Part shown: in pieces, positions 1 to 6,968 of the stretch | Numbering within the stretch: the stretch's first letter is position 1 | How the letters are laid out: the number at the start of each line of letters is the position of its first letter | The notes under the pieces: generated by a model | What the model saw: only the letters and a program-made list of their open reading frames with translations | Told to the model about the DNA's origin: nothing | Databases searched by the model: none | Position numbers and translations under genes: made by a program | Assembly (NCBI GenBank): GCA_049613665.1 | Contig: JBMZCV010000179.1 | Location: 1-10,161, forward strand | Source: JBMZCV01 sp049613665 | GTDB lineage: Bacteria > Bacteroidota > Bacteroidia > Chitinophagales > UBA2359 | Direction of reading: 5' to 3' | Length of the DNA: 10,161 nucleotides

Positions 1-142
1 CACCAAAAGACTAATTTTTAAAAGGTCAATCTTTTTGATTTTCTGACGACATTTTCATATATTAAATACAAAACAATATTAAAATACAATATTTTATTGC
101 AAATTGTTAATTGTCATTAAAACGTCAAAGCGGAAACTGCTG

Positions 143-230
143 ATAAAGCATTCGTTTAGTGGCTAACACATTGACAATCAAGGTATTATCTTGTATTGAA
201 ATGCCCAAAAACTTCTGAACGACTACTTAA
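143..230 (+). repeat. 88-bp dispersed repeat, copy A (structured, MITE/REP-like)
   Basis: This stretch matches 4513-4600 in the same orientation at 82 of 88 positions by direct comparison. The first 32 and last 27 bases are identical, and all six differences lie between 175 and 203. An outer stem, tcgtttag (152-159) with ctgaacga (215-222), pairs fully if one G-U is allowed and is kept in both copies. The inner stem, perfect in copy B, has two mismatches here (185 and 189). The right end supplies the stop codon of the M1 peptidase gene. Conserved ends with a drifting middle suggest a small non-autonomous element or a structured intergenic repeat; I do not recognise the family. Confidence 0.85.
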
Positions 231-3200
231 AATATACTAGCTTTTCTAGCCTGCTTAATTGGATTTAAAGCATTAAAGTTGATATAAAAGCTAATTTTCT
301 CATAAAACTTGGTGTCATTTGCTTTAAATGAAGTGCGAAAATCGGTAGAATGAAACAAAGGTAGATAAACTTCAAATACATTTGGCACAACAACGAGTGC
401 TACGCCTGCATCAAACAAAACATTGCCAGACCAAGGAAAAAACAATTCATTTTCGGTAATAGCCATGCCTATATCGCCATACAATTTAATTGGTATTTTG
501 GGCAAAATGCTTGATTTGAAATTGGCAGACAACAAAAATCTATCACTCGTGCCAATAGAACTAGGCAGCTTGAAACCACCATTTCGTCTGCCTAACTGAT
601 GCGACACAAAACCCTCGCCCTCATAACGACCAAGAGCAATATCGTCGAGCATATAATCCCACTTAGGCAAATCATTTGTCGATAAAAATTTCACATTAGC
701 AGGATTATCGTTGATGGTTTCATTTTGCAGAAAGCCACCTGCAAAAAAGCGAATATCAAAACCGTGATTAGCTCTACCGCCGCCATAACTCAATCTATAA
801 TTTCCTTCAAAACTAATTTGCGAAAAATCTGTGCCTTGCTGTGCCTTCATAATCATGCTATATGGATTGATGCGTCTTTTGTTTTGGTGAGAAAATGCCA
901 ATTCATTTACATAATAATCGTCTGCGATAACAGAGGCACAACGATAAACATCGCCATCTGGACACTCATAGCGGTCTTTTTTGATGTTTACATGGCGAAA
1001 TGTAAAGCGTTTTTCTACCTTACTCCGTTTGTTTTCTTCTTTCAAAACGATGTCTAATTGTGGTGCAAAACGATAAAACTTCACGACATCTCGGCTGATT
1101 AAATCTCGATTATCTGGCGTGTTGGCATATACATCATAGTAGCCATTGCCATAAGTAGAAGCTGTCATACTTAAACGAATGTGCTGAAATGTCTTGCCTT
1201 TCGGATACCAATTGTAGCCAGCATTTGCAGTTCCTGAAAGTGTTTTTGAGCCAAAAGCATACATAGGCATCACGATATAATCAAACTTTTTGAGCGGCAA
1301 AAGACTATTATAAAAAGCCATTCCTAGCATAGTTTTGTCATAGACATTTCCACCCAAAACAGGCATAAAAAATACTTGATTGCGATTGTAATTTTCGATA
1401 CTTCCCAAAGGCTGCAAACGCAAAGGCATTTTTTTGTGTGTCAAACTTTTCATTTTGTAGGTATTATTTCCACGATTTACGTCTGGAATAACCTCTGCGA
1501 CATCAATTTTAAGCTCATCATAGTCCATAGTAGGAAACAAAACAGGCATTTCGCCCAGAAAGCCATCGTACCAAATCGTTTTGACAACTTCGCCATCTTT
1601 CAAAGCCGAAAGACTAAAAGGCCCTTTCAGGTGGTTTTGTGGTTTTTGTTTCAATGTAATTTCATCATAGCTTTTGTCGCCAATTTTTTCTTTTTCACGC
1701 TTCACTTTTTTGATGCTATAGTCTATTTTTTTAGTCGTAAAAATCAAATCTTCAAAAAACCAGTCTAAATATTTCCCTGTTTCAGCTTCAAAAAGTGCTT
1801 TCAAATCATCTGGATAAGGGTGTTTAAATTCAAATTGTTGATAATATTTTTGCATAATCTTATCAAACCTTTTTGTGCCGAGCCACGCTTCCATATATTT
1901 GAAAGCTATCGAAGCCTTGCCATACACAATTCCGCCATAATTGAGCGAAGTATATTCGTGAGCGTGTAAATCTATCGGTTGGTCTTCATTTTTTCGAGCA
2001 TTGAAAAGGTACAAATAGTAATTTTGGTGATTGTCTTTGTATTGCGACAAGTCGAAAAAGCGAGCAATGCCTGTTTCTGCAAAATTGCCCAACATTTTTA
2101 GGTCTGGATATTTTTCATCAAAATAGCGATTTTCGTAATACGAATTGATGCCTTCATCCATCCAAGCGTGTGTGCGTTCATCAGAGCCTAAAATGCCGTA
2201 AAACCAATTGTGGCCAACTTCATGTACGATAACACGCTCCAAAGAACGCTCCGAACCCGACGTTCCGATAACCGTAACATTTGGATATTCCATGCCTGCA
2301 CCAGCACTCAAGGCACTCTGCACAGCCGTAGCTTGAAAATAAGGATATGCACCAGATTTTTCGGAATAAAAATGAATCGCATCGTTCAAAGCTTCTATAC
2401 TAATAGCTTTCCAACGTTTCGCCTCCTCATTGGTAAACATCGCCCAAGTTGTCACATTTTTTCCTTCGTTTGGCAGTTGTACGCTACCTTTCAAAACGTG
2501 AAAACGCTTGTCGGCAAAAAACGCAAAATCATGCACATTTTGCTGTTTGTAGTGCAAGGTTTTCATTTCCTTTGATGATGCTGGAAAGTCTGTCGTTTCT
2601 TCAAAAGTTTCAATTTTGAGTGTTTCGGCAGCCTTTTTATTGAGCCATTTCTGCTCGTCTTGATTTTGCAAATCGCCTGTTGCACCAACAACATAATTTT
2701 TCGGCAAAGTGATTTTTACATCATACATTCCATATTCCGAAAAAAATTCGCCTTGGTCTAAGTATGGAATCGGATGCCAACCTTTTGCGTCATAAACGGC
2801 TGGTTTCGGATACCATTGCGTAATTTGATATGACTGTTCGACATGGCCTAAGCGTGAAAAACTTTTAGGAATTTTGACATGAAAAGGTGTTGTTATCAAA
2901 AGCGTATCGCCACTTTTTAGCGTTTCGGCCAGCTTAATTTTGCAAATATCAATGTGCGTAGAATCGTAAGTTAAAGTCAATGTTTTTTCATTTCCTTTAA
3001 AACTAAGGCCATCTATATAGCCTCTATCTACTTCTTTTGAGAAATAAAATTTGGAATTTCCTTCTTCTAGTTTTTGCTTTGCGAAAGCAGTAGATTGATT
3101 TTTATAGGCATTTGGCCACAAGTGGAAATACATTTCTTCGAGGTCATCTGGCGATTTGTTGATATATTCTAGGCGTAGAAAACCACTTAATTCGTGTTTT

Positions 3201-3325
3201 TCATCATCTAAACTCACTTCAATTTCGTAATTTGTTTCTTGTTGCCAATATTCTTTGTCTTGTGCTATCAAAAAAGAGGAATAGCATAGCAAACTGCATA
3301 AAAATATGCTGATATTTTTTTTCAT
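227..3325 (-). CDS. secreted M1-family zinc metallopeptidase with C-terminal beta-barrel-like domain
   Basis: This 1032-aa protein is a gluzincin aminopeptidase-like enzyme, expected to hydrolyse peptides at the cell surface or in the periplasm. I start it at the ATG at 3325, which opens directly into a signal peptide (MKKNISIF..., probable cleavage near residue 21). The open frame continues upstream to a TTG at 3370, but that would put 15 polar residues before the signal. Residues about 30-560 form the M1 domain: exopeptidase-type motif AGMEYP (E346), zinc site HEVGH (H368, E369, H372), third zinc ligand E391 in MDEGIN at the canonical spacing, and a probable catalytic tyrosine Y468 in IVYGKAS. 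Residues from about 640 to the end alternate aromatic and polar segments, like an outer-membrane beta-barrel. No T9SS C-terminal domain is evident. The TAA stop lies inside repeat copy A. Family assignment is firm; barrel and substrate are inference. Confidence 0.92.
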   Translation of the reverse strand: MKKNISIFLCSLLCYSSFLIAQDKEYWQQETNYEIEVSLDDEKHELSGFLRLEYINKSPDDLEEMYFHLWPNAYKNQSTAFAKQKLEEGNSKFYFSKEVDRGYIDGLSFKGNEKTLTLTYDSTHIDICKIKLAETLKSGDTLLITTPFHVKIPKSFSRLGHVEQSYQITQWYPKPAVYDAKGWHPIPYLDQGEFFSEYGMYDVKITLPKNYVVGATGDLQNQDEQKWLNKKAAETLKIETFEETTDFPASSKEMKTLHYKQQNVHDFAFFADKRFHVLKGSVQLPNEGKNVTTWAMFTNEEAKRWKAISIEALNDAIHFYSEKSGAYPYFQATAVQSALSAGAGMEYPNVTVIGTSGSERSLERVIVHEVGHNWFYGILGSDERTHAWMDEGINSYYENRYFDEKYPDLKMLGNFAETGIARFFDLSQYKDNHQNYYLYLFNARKNEDQPIDLHAHEYTSLNYGGIVYGKASIAFKYMEAWLGTKRFDKIMQKYYQQFEFKHPYPDDLKALFEAETGKYLDWFFEDLIFTTKKIDYSIKKVKREKEKIGDKSYDEITLKQKPQNHLKGPFSLSALKDGEVVKTIWYDGFLGEMPVLFPTMDYDELKIDVAEVIPDVNRGNNTYKMKSLTHKKMPLRLQPLGSIENYNRNQVFFMPVLGGNVYDKTMLGMAFYNSLLPLKKFDYIVMPMYAFGSKTLSGTANAGYNWYPKGKTFQHIRLSMTASTYGNGYYDVYANTPDNRDLISRDVVKFYRFAPQLDIVLKEENKRSKVEKRFTFRHVNIKKDRYECPDGDVYRCASVIADDYYVNELAFSHQNKRRINPYSMIMKAQQGTDFSQISFEGNYRLSYGGGRANHGFDIRFFAGGFLQNETINDNPANVKFLSTNDLPKWDYMLDDIALGRYEGEGFVSHQLGRRNGGFKLPSSIGTSDRFLLSANFKSSILPKIPIKLYGDIGMAITENELFFPWSGNVLFDAGVALVVVPNVFEVYLPLFHSTDFRTSFKANDTKFYEKISFYINFNALNPIKQARKASIF

Positions 3326-3428
3326 AAATAAAATTCTGTTTTTAGGATAAAAAATGTTTTGAAAACACAAAGCAAGTGAAATTTACGATTTTTGTTTAAA
3401 AAAAGCTTGCATTTAGCTAAAAAAAGGC

Positions 3429-3478
3429 AAAAAAATAATCAATATATAAAACAAGACATTTTACATATTGATTATTTT
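3429..3478 (-). terminator. AT-rich intrinsic terminator of tryptophan 2,3-dioxygenase gene
   Basis: A perfect 14-bp inverted repeat, 3432-3445 with 3465-3478, extends inward by five more pairs after one mismatch. It lies about 20 bp beyond the dioxygenase stop. Read on the minus strand, the stem runs into a U tract (A run 3429-3435 on the plus strand), with another at 3421-3425. No U tract follows on the plus strand, so it acts for the minus strand only. The stem is almost all A-T, so its strength is uncertain. It separates the dioxygenase from the downstream M1 peptidase gene. Confidence 0.6.
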
Positions 3479-3497
3479 GGCTTATCAAAAAAAACGT

Positions 3498-4463
3498 TTA
3501 CTTTTTCGCAAACAAATCACGTTGAGCCTTTCTTCCCCAAGTACTTCGCTCTTCTTCTGTCCACAGTTCTGGATAAAAAATAACAAATTGATAGCGTGGA
3601 GGCAAATATTTTTGCCAATTCGTGCCACCTGTTGCTGCAATATCTTTTGGGTCTTTTTGCAAATAACGCACTGCCGATTTGTAGTGCATCAACGGCCAGT
3701 TTACATTCACATTCAAATCAAACTGTTTCATCTCAGCAACAAGCATCGCATTTTGCTCTTCCGTTTTTGGCACATTCAAATACGCCTGCCACAGATTGCA
3801 CGTTTGCAAATCCGCAATCAATTCTAGCAATTCGTCTTTATATTTTCGCTCAAACTGCTTCAAAGTCAAGGTTTTTTTGCCTGTCGCCAACTCTGAAGCA
3901 CCTTGTTTCCAATACAATTTATCGTATTTTTGTTCCAAACTCCAATTTGCCGAATCTGCATCATTTCGTGCTGTAAGGCTCATCAAATTGTCGACATTGG
4001 TAGCACAAATTTCAACCATACGATATTGTGCCGATTGAAAACCACTTGCTGGCAAAAGTGACATTCTAAACTGCAAAAATTGAGTAGGCTCCATGCCATC
4101 AATCATGATTTCAAACGAATGAATCAAAGCACCAAAATAGCTATTCATGCGTTTAAATTGAGTTAGGAAAGCCTCAAAAGTGACATTTTCAGATTTAGCT
4201 ATTTGTTTCATTGCGTGCAAACACAGCTTAAAATACAATTCCGTAATTTGATGATACATAATAAATATGCTTTCATCTGGAAAAAAGGTTTTTGGCTGCT
4301 GCAAACTCAACAAAACATCAAGATTGACATATTCCCAATAAGTGAGATAATCTGCATATAACAATCCATCTAAATAGGATTGCAAATTTTGCCCCATTGC
4401 CGCATATTTTTCTTCTAGCAACTTGATGCGTTTTACGATTTCTGGATTCAATGAATCGTCCAT
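3498..4463 (-). CDS. kynA: tryptophan 2,3-dioxygenase
   Basis: This 321-aa cytosolic haem enzyme oxidises L-tryptophan to N-formylkynurenine, the first step of the kynurenine pathway. The family signature is visible along the chain: YLDGLLYADYL...LDVLLSLQQP (30-57), DESIFIMYHQITELYFKL with active-site H71 (63-80), FRMSLLPASGFQSAQYR with substrate-carboxylate R133 (132-148), proximal haem ligand H260 in LMHYKSAVRYL, and TGGTNWQKYLPPR (278-290). Length and motif order fit a complete enzyme. The ATG at 4463 is the natural start, as MDDSLNP leads straight into the first helix. No other kynurenine-pathway gene is in the window, so the enzyme is apparently encoded alone. A hairpin terminator follows it. 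A short palindrome and repeat copy B lie upstream; no clear TAnnTTTG promoter was found there. Confidence 0.95.
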   Translation of the reverse strand: MDDSLNPEIVKRIKLLEEKYAAMGQNLQSYLDGLLYADYLTYWEYVNLDVLLSLQQPKTFFPDESIFIMYHQITELYFKLCLHAMKQIAKSENVTFEAFLTQFKRMNSYFGALIHSFEIMIDGMEPTQFLQFRMSLLPASGFQSAQYRMVEICATNVDNLMSLTARNDADSANWSLEQKYDKLYWKQGASELATGKKTLTLKQFERKYKDELLELIADLQTCNLWQAYLNVPKTEEQNAMLVAEMKQFDLNVNVNWPLMHYKSAVRYLQKDPKDIAATGGTNWQKYLPPRYQFVIFYPELWTEEERSTWGRKAQRDLFAKK

Positions 4464-4512
4464 ATTCTAAACTTATTTTGATGTGAAATAATTAAGTACC
4501 TAGTACTATTTA

Positions 4513-4600
4513 ATAAAGCATTCGTTTAGTGGCTAACACATTGAAAATCAAGGTGTTAGCTTGTTCTGAAATACCCAAAAACTTCTGAACGACTACTTAA
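4513..4600 (+). repeat. 88-bp dispersed repeat, copy B
   Basis: This is the second copy of the repeat at 143-230, 93% identical and in the same orientation. Here both nested stems are intact. The inner one, gctaacac (4532-4539) with gtgttagc (4553-4560), is perfect across a 13-nt loop. The outer one, 4522-4529 with 4585-4592, has a single G-U pair. The copy sits 49 bp upstream of the dioxygenase start and directly abuts the 177-bp palindrome that begins at 4601. The frame from 4514 on the plus strand and one frame on the minus strand stay open in both copies, but amino-acid changes outnumber silent ones, so coding is not supported. Confidence 0.85.
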
Positions 4601-4777
4601 TACACTGTAATTTAAATCTTCTAAGCTCATTTAAAGCTTTTTTTTCAATAACAAGAAAGAAATGACATATTTTTCTAGCCAAAAGAGTCAAATATAAAAA
4701 AGAATGGACACTTATTGTTTTAGAAATATGTCATTTCTAATACTCTCAAAATGTAGAATTACTTAGATTACAGTGTA
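4601..4777. repeat. 177-bp imperfect palindromic element with terminal inverted repeats
   Basis: The ends are inverted repeats: tacactgtaat (4601-4611) matches the reverse complement of 4767-4777 exactly, and the similarity continues to about 25 bp with a few mismatches and one gap. A second inner inverted repeat is perfect over 15 bp, agaaatgacatattt (4658-4672) with 4724-4738. TTAA stands directly before the left end (4597-4600) and one base after the right end (4779-4782). There is no open frame of note. This resembles a degenerate miniature inverted-repeat element. Only one copy is in the window, so mobility is inference. Confidence 0.6.
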
Positions 4778-4798
4778 GTTAACAATAATAATTTTGTT

Positions 4799-4846
4799 AA
4801 AAAAAGAAAGGGAGTAAACAAATAAAAATACTTGTTACTCCCTTTC
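4799..4846 (-). terminator. strong intrinsic terminator of mdh
   Basis: A perfect 12-bp stem, gaaagggagtaa (4806-4817) with ttactccctttc (4835-4846), continues by three pairs past a single bulged base (4818). On the minus strand it is followed at once by seven U residues (A run 4799-4805). It lies 21 bp beyond the mdh stop codon. This is the clearest terminator in the window. Confidence 0.88.
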
Positions 4847-4867
4847 CTCAAAAAGTGTGATTAGTTT

Positions 4868-5806
4868 TTAAGCGAAAAGATTCATATCATCTAACACACC
4901 CATCACGCCACGAACTGCCGTTGCTGATTGGTCTAACAAAGCTTTTTCGTCTTCGTTTAAGTCTAATTCAATGATTTTTTCGATACCATTTTTACCCAAA
5001 ATAACAGGTACGCCTAAGTAAATATCACTCAAACCATATTCGCCTGTTAGCCAAGTGCAACAAGGGAAAATACGCTTTTCGTCTTTTGCAATTGTTTCAG
5101 CCATTTGAGCTGCCGCCGCACCTGGAGCATACCAAGCAGAAGTTCCCATTAATTTAACCAATTCGCCACCGCCTTTTTTGGTGCGTTGTACGATAGCAGC
5201 CAAACGCTCTTCGCTCACCAACTCTGTTACAGGAATACCTGCTACGGTAGTGTAACGTGGCAATGGAACCATTGTGTCGCCATGTCCGCCCATCAAAACA
5301 GCCTGAATGTCACGAGGAGAAACGCCAAGTTCGGTAGCCAAGAAAGCACGGTAGCGAGCCGTATCCAAAATACCTGCCATGCCGAATACACGGTTTGAAG
5401 GAATTTTAGCCGTCAAAAACGCACAGTAGCTCATTACATCAAGTGGATTTGCTACCAAAATGACGATAGTATCTGGCGAGTGCTTGATAACATTTTCTGT
5501 TACAGACTTCACGATTCTAGCGTTTGTACCAATCAAATCGTCACGGCTCATGCCTGGACGACGAGGAATACCAGAAGTGATAATTGTGATGTCAGAACCA
5601 GCAGTTGCTTCATAATCATTTGTTACACCAATAGTACGAGTACTGTATGAGCAAATTGCTGCACTTTGCCAAATATCCAAAGATTTTCCTTCCGAAACAC
5701 CTTCTTTGATGTCTAATAAAACTACTTCTTGAGCGAAGTTTGCTTGAGCGATAACATTGGCACAAGTAGCACCTACATTACCAGCTCCTATTACTGAAAT
5801 TTTCAT
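4868..5806 (-). CDS. mdh: NAD-dependent malate dehydrogenase (LDH-like type)
   Basis: This 312-aa cytosolic enzyme interconverts malate and oxaloacetate with NAD in the TCA cycle. The Rossmann fold opens with GAGNVGAT (7-14), and D32 at the end of the second strand marks NAD preference. The substrate loop GIPRRPGMSRDDL carries R82/R83 and R88; arginine at the specificity position points to malate rather than lactate. VANPLDVM (118-125) holds N120. LDTARYR (147-153) supplies D148 and R151, and GGHGDTMVPL (173-182) the catalytic H175. Length and motifs are complete. The gene is clearly richer in G+C than its plus-strand neighbours (about 50% in 5101-5160 by my count), as expected for a highly expressed gene. 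A TAnnTTTG element lies just upstream and a strong terminator downstream, so it is probably monocistronic. Confidence 0.97.
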   Translation of the reverse strand: MKISVIGAGNVGATCANVIAQANFAQEVVLLDIKEGVSEGKSLDIWQSAAICSYSTRTIGVTNDYEATAGSDITIITSGIPRRPGMSRDDLIGTNARIVKSVTENVIKHSPDTIVILVANPLDVMSYCAFLTAKIPSNRVFGMAGILDTARYRAFLATELGVSPRDIQAVLMGGHGDTMVPLPRYTTVAGIPVTELVSEERLAAIVQRTKKGGGELVKLMGTSAWYAPGAAAAQMAETIAKDEKRIFPCCTWLTGEYGLSDIYLGVPVILGKNGIEKIIELDLNEDEKALLDQSATAVRGVMGVLDDMNLFA

Positions 5807-5826
5807 ATTTTTTGTAAATTTTGCCG

Positions 5827-5834
5827 CAAATATA
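5827..5834 (-). promoter_or_regulatory. Bacteroidota -7 promoter element of mdh
   Basis: On the minus strand this reads TATATTTG, an exact match to the TAnnTTTG consensus. It ends 20 bp before the mdh ATG, predicting a leader of about 15 nt. I find no matching -33 TTG at the usual 19-21 bp spacing, so only half of the promoter is supported. Confidence 0.55.
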
Positions 5835-6022
5835 GTTAATTATTTATTTTTTTTGTAGAAAAAGGAGCATAAAGTTTATGTAATTGTGTGCTATTAAGCT
5901 GTTAAAGTATAATCTCTCTACAATATTGATATTCAAACAAAAAATTTAAGTAACTTGTTGAATCTCATCAAAATTGTTGGTCAATACTAAACAATATTTA
6001 ATCATCAGAAAAAAATAAAAAA

Positions 6023-6397
6023 ATGTCAGCAGTAGAAAACTACATTTATCAATTAGACGAAAATCAGAAACAAATCATGTTTTATTTTCACGATTTGTTT
6101 ACTAGAGAGCTAAATTTGATGGATAAAATAAGATACAAAATACCGTTTTATTACGGAAAAAGTTGGATATGTTATTTAAACCCAACTAAAGACAATAAGG
6201 TAGAATTGGCTTTCATTAGAGGAAATGAATTGTCTAATGTACAAGGCTTGTTAGTTAGCAATGGAAGAAAACAAGTATCAGGCATAAGTTTTCAAAAAGT
6301 AGCAGAAATACCAGAAATCGTCATTCGTGAGATTATTCACGAGGCTATTTTGCTAGACGAAATCAAACCTTACGCTTCTAAAAACAAGAAAAAATGA
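6023..6397 (+). CDS. DUF1801 (YdhG-like) family protein
   Basis: This 124-aa soluble protein belongs by pattern to the DUF1801/YdhG-like family, whose biochemical role is not established. The visible signature is KIRYKIPFYYGKSWICYLNP (35-54), followed by VELAFIRGNEL (60-70), then GLLVSNGRKQVSGISF (75-90) and a C-terminal helix, IREIIHEAILLDE. There is a lysine-rich tail. It starts at ATG 6023 after an A-rich leader without a Shine-Dalgarno sequence. Its stop codon overlaps the start of the next gene (ATGA), so the two are very likely one operon. It is divergent from mdh across 216 bp, in which I found no full promoter consensus. It is notably AT-rich. Confidence 0.85.
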   Translation: MSAVENYIYQLDENQKQIMFYFHDLFTRELNLMDKIRYKIPFYYGKSWICYLNPTKDNKVELAFIRGNELSNVQGLLVSNGRKQVSGISFQKVAEIPEIVIREIIHEAILLDEIKPYASKNKKK

Positions 6398-6804
6398 TGA
6401 AACCAAAATTCCAACAATTGCTCAAAAAACTTCACTCAAACCCAAAACATATATTTCTAATAGATGGTTTGGGAGCTTTGATTTCTGCTTTTTCGCTCGG
6501 CATAGTTTTAGTAATTTTCAAAAACTATTTCGGAATGCCTCAAAATGTGCTGCATGTTTTGGCTGCTATTGCTTGCATTTTTGCGATATATTCTTTTTCT
6601 TGTGCCTTGCGAATGCCAAAAATATGGCAACTCTTTTTGAAGCTCATTGCGATGGCAAATTTCATATATTGCTGTGTCACGATAGCTTTGTTATACTATT
6701 TTTATCAAAAACTGACCATTTTGGGCTTGATTTATTTTGTTTTAGAAATAATTGTTATATTCGTTTTAGTAAAAATTGAATTTGCCATTGCCAACTTAAA
6801 ATAG
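6394..6804 (+). CDS. small four-helix integral membrane protein, function unknown
   Basis: I do not recognise this 136-aa protein. After a basic N-terminus (KPKFQQLLKKLHSNPKH) it has four hydrophobic segments at about 24-42, 50-72, 79-104 and 107-127, filling nearly the whole chain, with a short cytoplasmic-type tail ending in NLK. This is a compact inner-membrane bundle without visible catalytic motifs. The first ATG overlaps the TGA of the DUF1801 gene; a second ATG follows immediately at 6397, so the true start is 6394 or 6397. The overlap implies translational coupling. Neighbourhood alone does not reveal a role, and a joint function with the DUF1801 protein is only a guess. Confidence 0.8.
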   Translation: MMKPKFQQLLKKLHSNPKHIFLIDGLGALISAFSLGIVLVIFKNYFGMPQNVLHVLAAIACIFAIYSFSCALRMPKIWQLFLKLIAMANFIYCCVTIALLYYFYQKLTILGLIYFVLEIIVIFVLVKIEFAIANLK

Positions 6805-6921
6805 CTATTCTCGATTTGAAATAAAACAAATGTTATGAAGGTAGAATTTATGTGATTTTGGTGCTGAAAAATGGTATATTTTCCTATCGGAAAGATATTT
6901 ATTTGGTTAAGCCGAGAATAG
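6805..6921. repeat. 117-bp intergenic segment bounded by inverted repeats
   Basis: ctattctcg (6805-6813) is the exact reverse complement of 6913-6921. Inside the right arm lies a tight hairpin, tttcc (6880-6884) with ggaaa (6889-6893) around a four-base loop, extended by four pairs (6876-6879 with 6895-6898) past a bulged G at 6894. The left arm starts on the base after the stop codon of the four-helix membrane protein. It could end the upstream operon, form an mRNA structure, or be the remnant of a small inverted-repeat element. The U-rich stretch after the hairpin is too weak to call a terminator. Confidence 0.5.
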
Positions 6922-6968
6922 GTTAACTAAAAAAAACTATTGTTAATAAAAAAATAATACAACTGTAA

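Larger units (their letters stand above)
4464..4867. other. 404-bp intergenic region between dioxygenase and mdh genes
   Basis: I see no gene here on either strand. From left to right it holds the dioxygenase leader with a short palindrome (agtac, 4495-4499; gtact, 4503-4507), repeat copy B (4513-4600), the 177-bp palindromic element (4601-4777), a small AT hairpin (ttaacaa/ttgttaa, about 4779-4800) and the mdh terminator. Almost the whole gap is therefore accounted for by secondary-structure-forming sequence. Confidence 0.75.

Noticed and set aside
1..60. End of another gene at the left edge
   Set aside because: Only very short open stretches reach the edge; nothing supports coding.
81..95. 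Hairpin aaaata/tatttt as terminator of the M1 peptidase
   Set aside because: Only six A-T pairs, more than 130 bp past the stop, without a clean U tract.
143..230. The 88-bp repeat as the tail of a transposase gene
   Set aside because: A frame is open on each strand in both copies, but most differences change the amino acid and the peptide resembles no family I can name. Nested stems explain the conservation better.
242..251. ttttctagcc near copy A and again at 4671-4680 near copy B as an extension of the repeat
   Set aside because: The distances from the repeat differ and the sequences between do not match; a ten-base match in this composition can be chance.
725..2575. Plus-strand open frames at 725-1057, 1376-1768 and 2210-2575
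   Set aside because: They lie wholly inside the M1 peptidase gene on the other strand and have no domain-like content.
3326..3370. Upstream extension of the M1 peptidase to the TTG at 3370
   Set aside because: It would add 15 residues before a typical signal peptide; the ATG at 3325 starts exactly at MKKN and fits secretion.
3392..4038. Plus-strand open frames over the dioxygenase gene and its terminator
   Set aside because: They are antisense shadows of a firmly identified gene and show no recognisable protein features.
5853..5923. ttgtaga/tctacaa inverted repeat in the mdh-DUF1801 divergent gap as an operator
   Set aside because: Seven bases separated by about 57 bp in AT-rich DNA is expected by chance.
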